In this document: piece by piece, positions 13,080 to 20,174 of the stretch
Position numbering within the stretch: position 1 is the stretch's first letter
How the letters are laid out: every line of letters begins with the position of its first letter
DNA from: Sulfurospirillaceae bacterium
GTDB lineage: Bacteria > Campylobacterota > Campylobacteria > Campylobacterales > Sulfurospirillaceae
Direction of reading: 5' to 3'
Assembly (NCBI GenBank): GCA_028705785.1
Contig: JAQWCT010000010.1
Span: 1-22,489, forward strand
DNA length: 22,489 bases
Made by a program: the position numbers and the translations under genes
Notes under the pieces: model-generated
Database searches by the model: none
Told to the model about the DNA's origin: nothing
What the model saw: only the letters and a program-made list of their open reading frames with translations

Positions 13080-14309
13080 ATGAGAACAATTAACCTACAA
13101 TTTCAACAAAAACAGAGCTTAAATTTATCGCTCAGACTTTGGTTACCATTGTTACAACTTCCGCTTCAAGAGCTGAGTTCCCATCTTGAAACGATTTCTT
13201 ATGAAAATCCGTTTTTAGAAGTTAAACGACCTTTTGAACATACGATGAGTTCTCACAGTAGTGGGATCATCGAAGAGTTAGTTATGGGCTGCGAGTCGTT
13301 ACATGAGAAGATTTTGGAGCAAATCGTTCCACCCCTTTTTCCCACTCCCATTTCACAAAAAGTTGCCCATGAGATACTCTGTGACATCAATGAAGATGGC
13401 TATTTTGATGGCGATATTGAGAAAATTGCGCTTACATGTAATGTTTACAAAGAGTATGTAGAAAAAGTCAGACTTCGCTTCTCAAAGCTCGAACCACAAG
13501 GCATTGGAGCTTTACATGTAGAAGAGTCTTTTTTGTTTCAACTTGATGCACTCAGTGACGATATTGACGATGAACTTTACAATCTTGTCATCAAGATGAT
13601 AGACCAGATGGCAAAAGTCGATAAATTTGCAAAACATCACCGTTTTGAAGAAGCAAAAGCCATCATCAAAAAGTTTTCAAATCCTCCTGCGGTGGAGTAT
13701 AAAGCCACTTCAAAGCAAATCATTCCTGATTTTTTCGTGGAAGTCGAAGATGATATCAAGATACGCATTAACCATGATTATTATCCAGATATTATCATCG
13801 AAGACCCATTTTCAAGTAAAAACGATACCATTAAAGAAAAGCTCAAAGAAGCCAGAGACATCGTCAATCTTTTAGAGCTTCGTAAAACAACACTCTATAA
13901 GATAGTCCTTCTCATCGTTGAGCGACAATTGCCTTTTTTTGTAGGAGGAGAGCTAAAGCCTCTTTCTATGAATACACTTGCAACAGAGCTTTCTTTTGCC
14001 GAATCGACGATATCAAGGGCTATTTCCAACAAATATATTGAATCTAAAAATGGTGTTTTTGCCCTTAAATCATTTTTTACTAACGCTGTTTCTTCCAAAG
14101 AACTTTCCTCTTCAGAAATCAAAAATTTTATCAATCAACAGATAGAATATGAAAATAAAGATGAACCTCTTACTGATGATGACTTGCTATTGAAAATTGA
14201 ACAGCGATTTAACATCAAAATGGTGAGGCGAACCATCACAAAGTATCGCAAATTGATGAATGTTGCTTCTTCAAAAGAGCGTAAAAAAGTTTATAAGGTA
14301 CAAGCATGA
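13080..14309 (+). CDS. rpoN: RNA polymerase sigma-54 factor RpoN
   Basis: The 409-residue protein has sigma-54 architecture. Residues 1-50 are region I, Gln- and Leu-rich (LQFQQKQSLNLSLRLWLPLL) and ending ENPFLEV; residues about 90-260 are the core-binding part with GYFDGD and LEPQGIGAL; residues about 296-332 are the DNA-binding helix-turn-helix (ATELSFAESTISRAISNKYI, GVFALKSFF); residues 382-391 are the RpoN box as VRRTITKYRK, where the usual text is ARRTVAKYR. A nif location with matching promoters suggests it serves this cluster. Whether it is the genome's only rpoN or a second one beside a flagellar copy cannot be seen. There is no good ribosome site, and a hairpin precedes it. Two TACATGTA palindromes lie within it (13431, 13511). 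Confidence 0.95.
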   Translation: MRTINLQFQQKQSLNLSLRLWLPLLQLPLQELSSHLETISYENPFLEVKRPFEHTMSSHSSGIIEELVMGCESLHEKILEQIVPPLFPTPISQKVAHEILCDINEDGYFDGDIEKIALTCNVYKEYVEKVRLRFSKLEPQGIGALHVEESFLFQLDALSDDIDDELYNLVIKMIDQMAKVDKFAKHHRFEEAKAIIKKFSNPPAVEYKATSKQIIPDFFVEVEDDIKIRINHDYYPDIIIEDPFSSKNDTIKEKLKEARDIVNLLELRKTTLYKIVLLIVERQLPFFVGGELKPLSMNTLATELSFAESTISRAISNKYIESKNGVFALKSFFTNAVSSKELSSSEIKNFINQQIEYENKDEPLTDDDLLLKIEQRFNIKMVRRTITKYRKLMNVASSKERKKVYKVQA

Positions 14310-14635
14310 ACAATGCAATTGAATTTATCCAAATGGAAAAAGCAGTAGTAGCGCTTTTACAAACCTATGCAAAAAACCGTTATTCTAAGTATGTCATTGC
14401 ACCGCATGTTGCTGCGATGTCGCTCAAAGAAAACCATCTGTATCAAGATATGGGTTTTAAAAACAGAGTCCAAATGGGCAAATATATGAAATGTCATTTT
14501 CCCAAACTTGCCGAAATGAAGCCACTTGATAAGCTATGGAAAAAGTTTATTTATGATTCTATCGGTAAAGTTGCTCCAGCGTGTGCTACATGTAAAGACC
14601 AAAGCAATTGTTTTGCTTGCCAGTTGGTGAGTTAA
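14306..14635 (+). CDS. nifQ: Short NifQ-like molybdenum donor protein
   Basis: The 109-residue protein resembles the C-terminal half of NifQ: HLYQDMGFKNRVQMGKYMK, then HFPKLAEMKPLDKLWKKFIY, and a Cys motif C93-x2-C96-x5-C102-x2-C105. NifQ carries a Mo-Fe-S cluster and gives molybdenum to FeMo-cofactor synthesis. Standard NifQ is nearer 170-200 residues with C-x4-C-x2-C-x5-C; here the first Cys is absent and one is added at the end. The ATG overlaps the rpoN stop by four bases (ATGA). Judged by motif and nif context, it is a reduced NifQ, though function with the shifted cysteines is uncertain. A TACATGTA core encodes part of the Cys motif (ATCK). Confidence 0.78.
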   Translation: MNNAIEFIQMEKAVVALLQTYAKNRYSKYVIAPHVAAMSLKENHLYQDMGFKNRVQMGKYMKCHFPKLAEMKPLDKLWKKFIYDSIGKVAPACATCKDQSNCFACQLVS

Positions 14636-14638
14636 ACG

Positions 14639-15061
14639 ATGTTTTTTGCAAATCCCAAACACATCATCTTTTATGAAAAAACAGGATGCGGTGGAAATCA
14701 AAGGCAAAAAGAGCTTTTAAAAAAACATCACATCAGTCTTGATGTACGAAGCTTGTTAGAGACAACATGGGATGAGAAGAGCTTAGCGCCTTTTTTTGAA
14801 GGACTTAGTGTTACAGAGATGATAAACCCTTTTGCGCCCCAAGTCACCAATAAAGAATTGGATGTCAGTCAATTTTCCAAAGAAGCGTTAATCGCAAAGA
14901 TGATACAAGAACCTTTGCTGATTAAAAGACCACTTTTGCAAATCGGTGAGCACAAAATCTGCGGATTTGACATCGCACAGATAAACACACTTTTAGGCAC
15001 GAGCATCAATAGCGAAAAAAACATCAACGCATGCCTCAGTAGCGATAATTGCACCAAATAA
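14639..15061 (+). CDS. nifO: ArsC-fold nitrogenase-associated protein (NifO-like)
   Basis: The 140-residue protein fits the ArsC/Spx-like thioredoxin-fold family called nitrogenase-associated protein, or NifO in Azotobacter. Visible features are IIFYEKTGCGGNQRQKELLK with the N-terminal Cys, LDVRSLLETTWDEKSL, MINPFAPQVTNKELD, and EPLLIKRPLLQIGEHKICGF, where RPL is the ArsC-type cis-Pro signature. The role in nitrogen fixation is unclear; in Azotobacter it affects nitrate and molybdenum use. Three bases separate it from nifQ, and it closes the long rightward nif set. The C-terminal 20 residues hold two further Cys (NACLSSDNCTK). A T-rich stretch follows at 15067-15080 without a convincing hairpin. 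Confidence 0.85.
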   Translation: MFFANPKHIIFYEKTGCGGNQRQKELLKKHHISLDVRSLLETTWDEKSLAPFFEGLSVTEMINPFAPQVTNKELDVSQFSKEALIAKMIQEPLLIKRPLLQIGEHKICGFDIAQINTLLGTSINSEKNINACLSSDNCTK

Positions 15062-15133
15062 CGGTTTCTTTTTTTTCGATTTTGTACTATCCTATCAAAA
15101 AAGTTTATGACTCATTGAGCAAGGAAACCATCG

Positions 15134-15637
15134 GTGCCAAAGCTACACTATATCGCCCACTACCCAGAACACTTAAAAGAGCAGATAAAACAGCTAATCA
15201 CTGAGGAAAAACTAGGCAAATATCTGCTTGCGAAGTATCCAACAACACACACTATCACCAGTGATAAGGCTTTGTACACTTACACGATGGAAATCAAAAA
15301 TAGCTTTTTACGCAAAGCCGAACCTCTAAGTAAAATCATCTACGATGGCAAGATAAGCGACATCAATGATGCCTTAGGTTTGCATCGAGTCTCCATCAAA
15401 AACCACGGAGGCAGGCTTAGAAGCAAAAGCGACATTCGCATCGCTTCACTTTTCAAAAGCACGCCAGAGTCTTTTTTAAAGATGATAGTCGTCCACGAAC
15501 TAGCCCACCTCAAAGTCAAAGAGCACAACAAAGCCTTCTACGCCTTGTGCGAAAATATGGAACCAAGTTACCACCAGTTAGAGTTTGATGTAAGGCTTTA
15601 TATGACCCATTTGGATTTGGTTGGGAAGTTGTATTAG
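15134..15637 (+). CDS. YgjP-like M48-type zinc metallopeptidase
   Basis: The 167-residue protein has the motif HELAHLKVKEHNKAFY (about residues 121-136), with the zinc-binding HExxH and a third ligand His nine residues on, as in the YgjP/WLM metallopeptidase group (DUF45). No signal peptide or membrane segment is seen, so it is probably cytosolic; substrates of this family are poorly known. It starts with GTG at 15134, AAGGA eight bases upstream supporting that choice. It lies 72 bases beyond the last nif gene and is probably not part of that operon. A perfect TTTACATGTAAA follows its stop. Confidence 0.82.
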   Translation: MPKLHYIAHYPEHLKEQIKQLITEEKLGKYLLAKYPTTHTITSDKALYTYTMEIKNSFLRKAEPLSKIIYDGKISDINDALGLHRVSIKNHGGRLRSKSDIRIASLFKSTPESFLKMIVVHELAHLKVKEHNKAFYALCENMEPSYHQLEFDVRLYMTHLDLVGKLY

Positions 15638-15638
15638 G

Positions 15639-15650
15639 TTTACATGTAAA
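15639..15650. repeat. TTTACATGTAAA palindrome, perfect, intergenic
   Basis: A perfect copy starting two bases after the stop of the metallopeptidase gene and 40 bases before the phzF-like start. There is no promoter-like context around it. Confidence 0.8.
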
Positions 15651-15690
15651 GAATTTTTTTAACAAGTTTTAACATAATAAGGAGATGATT

Positions 15691-16497
15691 ATGCAATTGT
15701 CACAACTTCCACTCTATATTGTAGACGCATTTACCGACACACTTTTCAAAGGCAATCAAGCTGCTGTTGTTCCACTTGATTGTTGGCTACCTGAAAGTGT
15801 GATGCAAAGTATTGCTTCAGAAAACAACCTCTCAGAAACAGCCTTTTTTGTTAAAAACGATGAAAGTATTTTTGAGATTCGTTGGTTTTCTCCTCTTAAA
15901 GAGATTGACTTTTGTGGTCATGTAACTTTGGCGAGTGCTTATGTCATATTTAACCATCTTGGTGAGAAAGAGACTATTTCATTTTGGGCAAAAGCGGTGG
16001 ATACTATCGAAGTCCATGAGTGTGAAAATGGTCTTATCGAGATGAGTTTTCCAAACCGTGAGCCTGAGCTTGTAACTGATGTTCCTGAAGCTTTAAAAAC
16101 GGGGCTTTCCATCACACCTCTTGAATTTTACAAAAATCAACAAGCTTACTTTGCTATATATGCGAATGAAGATGATGTCAAAAATGTCGTTCCTAATCTC
16201 GAAAAACTTAAAACACTTGCACCTCTTGATGTGGTGGTTACAGCTCCAAGTGTAGCGTATGATTTTACATCACGCTACTTCTGGCCTGCCAATGGCGGCG
16301 TGGAAGACCCTGTTACAGGTTCAATTCATGCAGGGCTTGCACCGTTTTGGGTGAAGCGTTTGGGTAAAGAAAAGCTTGTAGCCTTGCAAGCTTCCAAACG
16401 CACAGGGGTGCTTTATTGTCGTGTTGAAAAAGAGCGCATTTTTATCTCAGGTAATTGCGTTCAGTATCTGCAAGGAAGCATTAGCATTGACTATTAG
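15691..16497 (+). CDS. PhzF-family isomerase/epimerase
   Basis: The protein of 268 residues belongs to the PhzF/diaminopimelate epimerase-fold family: LYIVDAFTDTLFKGNQAAVV at the N-terminus, NNLSETAFF with the probable catalytic Glu at residue 49, EIDFCGHVTLASA, and the C-terminal GGVEDPVTGSIHAGLAPFW. Members act on small metabolites; PhzF itself isomerises a phenazine precursor, but most bacterial members have no known substrate and no phenazine genes are near. An ATG also exists at 15685, but AAGGAG directly abuts it and stands six bases before the ATG at 15691, so 15691 is chosen. The gene ends just before the palindrome at 16500. Confidence 0.88.
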   Translation: MQLSQLPLYIVDAFTDTLFKGNQAAVVPLDCWLPESVMQSIASENNLSETAFFVKNDESIFEIRWFSPLKEIDFCGHVTLASAYVIFNHLGEKETISFWAKAVDTIEVHECENGLIEMSFPNREPELVTDVPEALKTGLSITPLEFYKNQQAYFAIYANEDDVKNVVPNLEKLKTLAPLDVVVTAPSVAYDFTSRYFWPANGGVEDPVTGSIHAGLAPFWVKRLGKEKLVALQASKRTGVLYCRVEKERIFISGNCVQYLQGSISIDY

Positions 16498-16499
16498 CC

Positions 16500-16511
16500 T
16501 TTACATGTAAG
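16500..16511. repeat. TTTACATGTAAG palindrome, one mismatch, intergenic
   Basis: It lies in the 17-base gap between the convergent phzF-like and membrane-protein genes. With its flanks it reads CCTTTACATGTAAGG. A matching copy at 17070-17081 stands on the other side of the membrane-protein gene. Confidence 0.7.
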
Positions 16512-16514
16512 GCA

Positions 16515-16988
16515 TTAGAGTTCGATTTTAGTCAATTCTTCTTTCTCTATCGTAGCACTAAGTTTTTGGTAGACACCCAATGAGACGATTAAAATTGCGG
16601 AGACGAATAGCAACCATGCAGGGTAAACTAAGAGGGTCAAATCTTCGGTTCCTGCTTTGAAGATGTAGACCAAACCCTCGATGCTTACAGCGATTGTAAT
16701 GATGACGATGATTTTTGTCAGCGTGCGCCTTGCTTCTCTGGGGTCGCGAAGTTCTTTGTTCATAAAGACTTCTTCTTCGATCATATACTGCGCCACATCG
16801 ATAATCGCCGCGGAGATGACGATGGCACCGACGGATTGAAGCATTCTTGGGATAAATTCACCTTCTAATGGCATGCTTGCAAATACTTCATAGACCGCCC
16901 AGCCCATAATGAGCATAGACATGATGATGAGAAGCATGGCGGCGAAGAGATGAATAGAATTGATAAGTGAGGCAAATAATTTTTGCAT
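16515..16988 (-). CDS. Unrecognised membrane protein with about four transmembrane helices
   Basis: The 157-residue protein is not one I recognise. It shows hydrophobic segments at about residues 10-32 (IHLFAAMLLIIMSMLIMGWA), 48-68 (SVGAIVISAAIIDVAQYMI), 88-108 (TKIIVIITIAVSIEGLVYIF) and 115-137 (LLVYPAWLLFVSAILIVSLG), with an Arg-rich link (RDPREARRTL) between the second and third. This suits a small inner-membrane protein. The frame is open upstream to 17102, but AAGGAG lies five bases before the ATG at 16988 and a TATAAT at 17029-17034 would start transcription inside the extension, so 16988 is preferred. It converges with the phzF-like gene and is divergent from the transporter at 17171. 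Confidence 0.72.
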   Translation of the reverse strand: MQKLFASLINSIHLFAAMLLIIMSMLIMGWAVYEVFASMPLEGEFIPRMLQSVGAIVISAAIIDVAQYMIEEEVFMNKELRDPREARRTLTKIIVIITIAVSIEGLVYIFKAGTEDLTLLVYPAWLLFVSAILIVSLGVYQKLSATIEKEELTKIEL

Positions 16989-17028
16989 AGTATCTCCTTG
17001 AGATAAAAGTGGATAGGTGGTAGTTTTC

Positions 17029-17034
17029 ATTATA
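17029..17034 (-). promoter_or_regulatory. Putative -10 box of the membrane-protein gene
   Basis: The reverse strand reads TATAAT about 41 bases before the ATG at 16988, with AAGGAG in between. It supports the shorter form of the protein. Confidence 0.5.
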
Positions 17035-17069
17035 GGCTTATGATACTTAAACGCAGTCGGTAAATTTGC

Positions 17070-17081
17070 TTTACATGTAAG
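17070..17081. repeat. TTTACATGTAAG palindrome, one mismatch, intergenic
   Basis: It lies upstream of both divergent genes, about 36 bases before the reverse -10 box and 56 bases before the forward one. Confidence 0.7.
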
Positions 17082-17136
17082 GGCTTTTTGTCGATTTTTC
17101 AACCATCTTGGTTAATGACTCATACGAGCAAATAGG

Positions 17137-17142
17137 TATAAT
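17137..17142 (+). promoter_or_regulatory. Putative -10 box of the transporter gene at 17171
   Basis: TATAAT lies 28 bases before the ATG, followed by TAGGA as ribosome site. No strong -35 is seen. Confidence 0.5.
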
Positions 17143-17170
17143 AGCGCTACATTAAATAGATAGGATTTTT

Positions 17171-18106
17171 ATGGTTGCATTAATAGCGCTTGGTTTACTC
17201 TCAGGTCTTTTTTTTAGCTCCACTTTTGTTCTCAATCGTGTGATGAGCTTGGAGGGTGGGCATTGGGTTTGGTCTGCTTCGCTTCGTTATGTGTTTATGA
17301 TTCTTTTTTTGCTCTTATTTTTGCGTATCGTTCAAGGTCAAAAAGCGACAAGGGAAGTGTTTAAGCTCTTTTTTGAGCATTGGCTTTTTTGGGTAGTATC
17401 TGGGAGTATTGGTTTTGGTTGTTTTTATGCGTTGATTTGTTATAGCGCGGAGTATGCTCCCTCTTGGGTGGTTGCGGCGACATGGCAAGTGACGATTATC
17501 GCATCTTTGCTGATTTTGATGCTCTTTGGACGCTCTTTTCCCAAAAAGATATGGTTATTTTCATTGATTATTTTTCTAGGGGTTATTTTGGTCAATACCT
17601 CGCATATCGTTGTCTTCGACCTTTTGGAGTTTATAAAAGGTTCATTTCCTGTTTTAATAGCCGCTTTTTGTTATCCCTTTGGCAATCAGCTCGTGTGGGA
17701 ATCCAAACATGGGCATAAAATGTTCCCAAAAATCGACTCGCCACTCTTGGACAATGCGTTTAATAAAGTCTTTTTACTCTCTTTAGGCTCTGTGCCTTTT
17801 TGGATTGTTTTGATAGCTTTAACCCATCCACCACTCCCCTCAAATGCCCAAATTATCAATACAGCATTGGTCGCATTGCTCTCTGGTATCGTAGCCACAA
17901 CACTCTTTTTGATGGCGCGACATCGTGCTAAAAAATCAAGCGAAATCGCAGCAGTGGACGCAACACAAGCAAGTGAAGTCATTTTTGCTTTGCTGGGTGA
18001 AATGCTTTTTTTAGGAACGCCATTACCAAATGGACAAGCATGGTTTGGTATGGCGTTTGTTTTTGTGGGATTGTTTTTGTTTATTTATTTTCAAGAAAAG
18101 AGATAA
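17171..18106 (+). CDS. DMT-superfamily transporter, multidrug-efflux (EmrE-like) type
   Basis: The 311-residue protein is strongly hydrophobic with about ten membrane segments, the plan of drug/metabolite (DMT) transporters made from two five-helix repeats. The N-terminus LIALGLLSGLFFSSTFVLNR, the middle AEYAPSWVVAATWQVTIIAS, and AVDATQASEVIFALLGEML near the end resemble the multidrug-resistance efflux branch of the superfamily. Substrate is unknown. TAGGA precedes the ATG and TATAAT the transcript. It ends three bases from the convergent Sel1-repeat gene, with no terminator visible between them. Two EamA-type members at 20985 and 21898 belong to other branches. Confidence 0.85.
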   Translation: MVALIALGLLSGLFFSSTFVLNRVMSLEGGHWVWSASLRYVFMILFLLLFLRIVQGQKATREVFKLFFEHWLFWVVSGSIGFGCFYALICYSAEYAPSWVVAATWQVTIIASLLILMLFGRSFPKKIWLFSLIIFLGVILVNTSHIVVFDLLEFIKGSFPVLIAAFCYPFGNQLVWESKHGHKMFPKIDSPLLDNAFNKVFLLSLGSVPFWIVLIALTHPPLPSNAQIINTALVALLSGIVATTLFLMARHRAKKSSEIAAVDATQASEVIFALLGEMLFLGTPLPNGQAWFGMAFVFVGLFLFIYFQEKR

Positions 18107-18109
18107 GCT

Positions 18110-19234
18110 TCAGAAAATAATTTCTTTGTTATACAGTTTACATCCTAGACTTGATTTTAAATTACAACTTTGTTGTAAAAATGAATGTGCTTTTTCTTTA
18201 TTACTAGAAACCACTGAAGTCATTTTATATTTATCTTTTGTAAAATTAAAATCATTCAATGAAGAATTTTGTTGCAGTTGGATAGATAAAGATTCCAAGG
18301 TGTTCAAAAAATCACGCGAAATCATATACCCATTTTGATAGATGAAACTTAAAACTAAACACCCTTTAGCATTTCCACCAGAGCATGATTTTTCAAGTAA
18401 TTTAAAAATTGTAATATCTCTCATTTCACTATTGGTATCACTTATTTGCATTGAAGCCAATGTATAACAAGCATCCTGACCATTTTTCCCATCACATGCT
18501 TTCTCATAGTAACGCATAAATTCTCCCAAACTTCTTTCTACGCCCTTTCCACTCAAATATAAATTACCCAGAAACATACATCCTTTTTCATCTCCATATT
18601 GACATGCCTTAGCGTATAACTCCTTGGCTTTAGAATAATTATTTTCTTCTGCATAGATAAGACCTAGTAAGCTACAAGCTCTATATTCACGATTAGATGA
18701 ACATGCTTGATTTAAATATTTAATAGCTTGTATATTATTTTTGGGTATGCCCGTTCCTTCATGATTCATTACGCCGAGCATTAAACAGTTATATGCACCT
18801 TCTTTTGAATTACATCCTTGTGTATAAAATTCAATAGCTTTTAATGGATCATAGGGAATAGCATCGTCTTTTAGATAAGTTTCCGCCGCATAGGTACAGC
18901 TTCTTATATCTCCTAAATTGCATGATTTTTCAATAAAAAATAATGCCTGAGTATATTTTTTTTCACCATAATATAATTTCCACAAAGCTATACAACTTTC
19001 TTTAATATTGCCTTGGCATGCCTTTTGATGAAAATCTAATCGTTTATCTTGCGGTAACTCCATTTTGTATCTATCGGAGAGAATAATAAGATTGTGGCAA
19101 CTCATAGAATGCCCATCATTACAAGATTGTTCCAATAAAGAAATTTCATTATTATGGTCGATAGTTGTTGAATCAGCATTAGATAAGGTGGTATATATAA
19201 GAAAAAATATTAATTTTAAAATGATTTTATTCAT
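18110..19234 (-). CDS. Secreted Cys-rich Sel1-repeat protein (Hcp-like)
   Basis: The 374-residue protein starts with a signal peptide (MNKIILKLIFFLIYTTLSNA), followed by Sel1-like repeats of about 36 residues. Most carry a pair of cysteines (for example SCNDGHSMSCHNL, KACQGNIKESC, SCNLGDIRSC, ACQYGDEKGC), as in the Helicobacter cysteine-rich proteins, in which paired Cys form disulfides. It is therefore probably periplasmic. Sel1 repeats mediate protein contacts; the partner is unknown. At the C-terminus an irregular insert (about residues 310-345, Ser- and Asn-rich) breaks the pattern before a final repeat. The gene looks more AT-rich than its neighbours, which could reflect transfer. AAAAGG lies eight bases before the ATG. 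Confidence 0.85.
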   Translation of the reverse strand: MNKIILKLIFFLIYTTLSNADSTTIDHNNEISLLEQSCNDGHSMSCHNLIILSDRYKMELPQDKRLDFHQKACQGNIKESCIALWKLYYGEKKYTQALFFIEKSCNLGDIRSCTYAAETYLKDDAIPYDPLKAIEFYTQGCNSKEGAYNCLMLGVMNHEGTGIPKNNIQAIKYLNQACSSNREYRACSLLGLIYAEENNYSKAKELYAKACQYGDEKGCMFLGNLYLSGKGVERSLGEFMRYYEKACDGKNGQDACYTLASMQISDTNSEMRDITIFKLLEKSCSGGNAKGCLVLSFIYQNGYMISRDFLNTLESLSIQLQQNSSLNDFNFTKDKYKMTSVVSSNKEKAHSFLQQSCNLKSSLGCKLYNKEIIF

Positions 19235-19304
19235 TACTAAACCTTTTCTATCTAGTTTGTATGAGTTAAAAGGAGAAATTCAAATAATAGAATGCCCTAT
19301 CTTT

Positions 19305-19712
19305 TTAGATAGAACATTGTCGCGACTGTGCGATTCTAACGATGCGCTCTTTTTTTTGGTCCATTTCTTGGTATACCGAATTTAAAGCTTTATTGTCATC
19401 TATAAAAAATATCGCAGGAGAAAAGACCAAGACACTGGTTTTGCCTTTTGCTTGATTTGCGTCTTGGACACCTTGCATTTGCATTTCAATCTGAGAAAGC
19501 TTTTCTTTCATGCTTCCTAATTCTTCTTTGAGTTCGGTACATGAAAGAGTGTATTCTACAGAGTCTTTATCACTGGGTAATAACCTCATGGTTGGTTGTA
19601 TATGGCTCATATCAGGTGGTAATTCACGAGCGCTGTGAGCACATCCACTTAAAAGGACAGTCGCTAATAAAAGGCTACTAATTTGTAAATTTAACAGCAC
19701 GACCTTTGCCAT
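19305..19712 (-). CDS. Putative lipoprotein with coiled-coil segment
   Basis: The 135-residue protein has a lipoprotein signal (ISSLLLATVLLSGCAHS) with lipidation Cys at residue 24. After it come a region with a likely coiled coil (LKEELGSMKEKLSQIEMQMQ, about residues 61-80), a hydrophobic stretch (SVLVFSPAIFFI) and a second helix (ALNSVYQEMDQKKERIVRIA). I do not recognise the family. It overlaps the upstream lipoprotein gene by 35 bases, so they are co-transcribed and probably coupled. The ATG at 19712 is the first start; a GTG four codons later would also give a lipoprotein. Confidence 0.68.
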   Translation of the reverse strand: MAKVVLLNLQISSLLLATVLLSGCAHSARELPPDMSHIQPTMRLLPSDKDSVEYTLSCTELKEELGSMKEKLSQIEMQMQGVQDANQAKGKTSVLVFSPAIFFIDDNKALNSVYQEMDQKKERIVRIAQSRQCSI

Positions 19713-20082
19713 CTAAACTCCCCCAACTCAAAGCTGAAATTCCAACCGTTCCATAACGGACATGGATGATGGCGTCAGCGCCAAGTTTTGCACCTTCTTC
19801 TTTAAGTTTCATATCAACCATTTCTTTTGTTGGATCAGCATGAAAGATAGTTGTTTTATTGACTGTGACTGAAATATCACCAAGCGAAGTGTAGGTGTGT
19901 TCTGTGATATCCATCTCTGTAAGGATTACCTTTTCAGGTGATGAGGGATTGACTTCTTTGACCATTGCGGTAGCATTAGGTGGAGAAACTTCACTGTGAG
20001 ACCAAGTGGCACAACCAGAAAGTAATAAACTTGAAGCTAATGAAATAGCGTATACTGATGTCCGTGAAAAGTTAAAAGACAT
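19678..20082 (-). CDS. Putative lipoprotein with YbjQ-like domain
   Basis: The 134-residue protein opens with a lipoprotein signal (SVYAISLASSLLLSGCATWS; Cys at about residue 24). The mature part contains VILTEMDITEHTYTSLGDIS and, later, KLKEEGAKLGADAIIHVRYG, which resemble the YbjQ/UPF0145 fold in which a set of strands ends with a helix and a GA-A/V-V segment; this match is tentative. The function is unknown. AAAGGAG lies seven bases before the ATG and is also part of the 3' arm of the inverted repeat 20086-20166. It overlaps the next lipoprotein gene by 35 bases, and both probably act at the cell envelope. Confidence 0.72.
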   Translation of the reverse strand: MSFNFSRTSVYAISLASSLLLSGCATWSHSEVSPPNATAMVKEVNPSSPEKVILTEMDITEHTYTSLGDISVTVNKTTIFHADPTKEMVDMKLKEEGAKLGADAIIHVRYGTVGISALSWGSLDGKGRAVKFTN

Positions 20083-20085
20083 AAA

Positions 20086-20166
20086 AAGGCTCCTTTGAAA
20101 TTAAGTTATTTAATAATTTTAATATGGTAGTAATATTAAACTTAAAATAATTTAAAAAGGAGCCTT
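20086..20166 (-). repeat. 11-bp inverted repeat covering a ribosome site
   Basis: AAGGCTCCTTT (20086-20096) and AAAGGAGCCTT (20156-20166) are exact reverse complements 59 AT-rich bases apart, between the rubrerythrin stop and the lipoprotein start. In the leftward transcript the 3' arm contains the AAAGGAG ribosome site of the lipoprotein gene, so pairing would block it. A Rho-independent terminator or a remnant of a small mobile element are alternatives. Confidence 0.6.
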
Positions 20167-20174
20167 GTTTATAA

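Noticed and set aside
15685..15687. ATG at 15685 as start of the phzF-like gene
   Set aside because: AAGGAG touches this codon, leaving no room for initiation; the ATG at 15691 has a six-base spacing.
16989..17102. N-terminal extension of the membrane protein up to 17102
   Set aside because: It would cross a likely -10 box and the palindrome at 17070, and AAGGAG stands at the right distance from the ATG at 16988.
19297..19312. Small hairpin CTATCT-TTTT-AGATAG at the end of the lipoprotein gene
   Set aside because: Short, AT-rich and overlapping the stop codon; no T run follows on the leftward strand, so it is too weak to call as a terminator.
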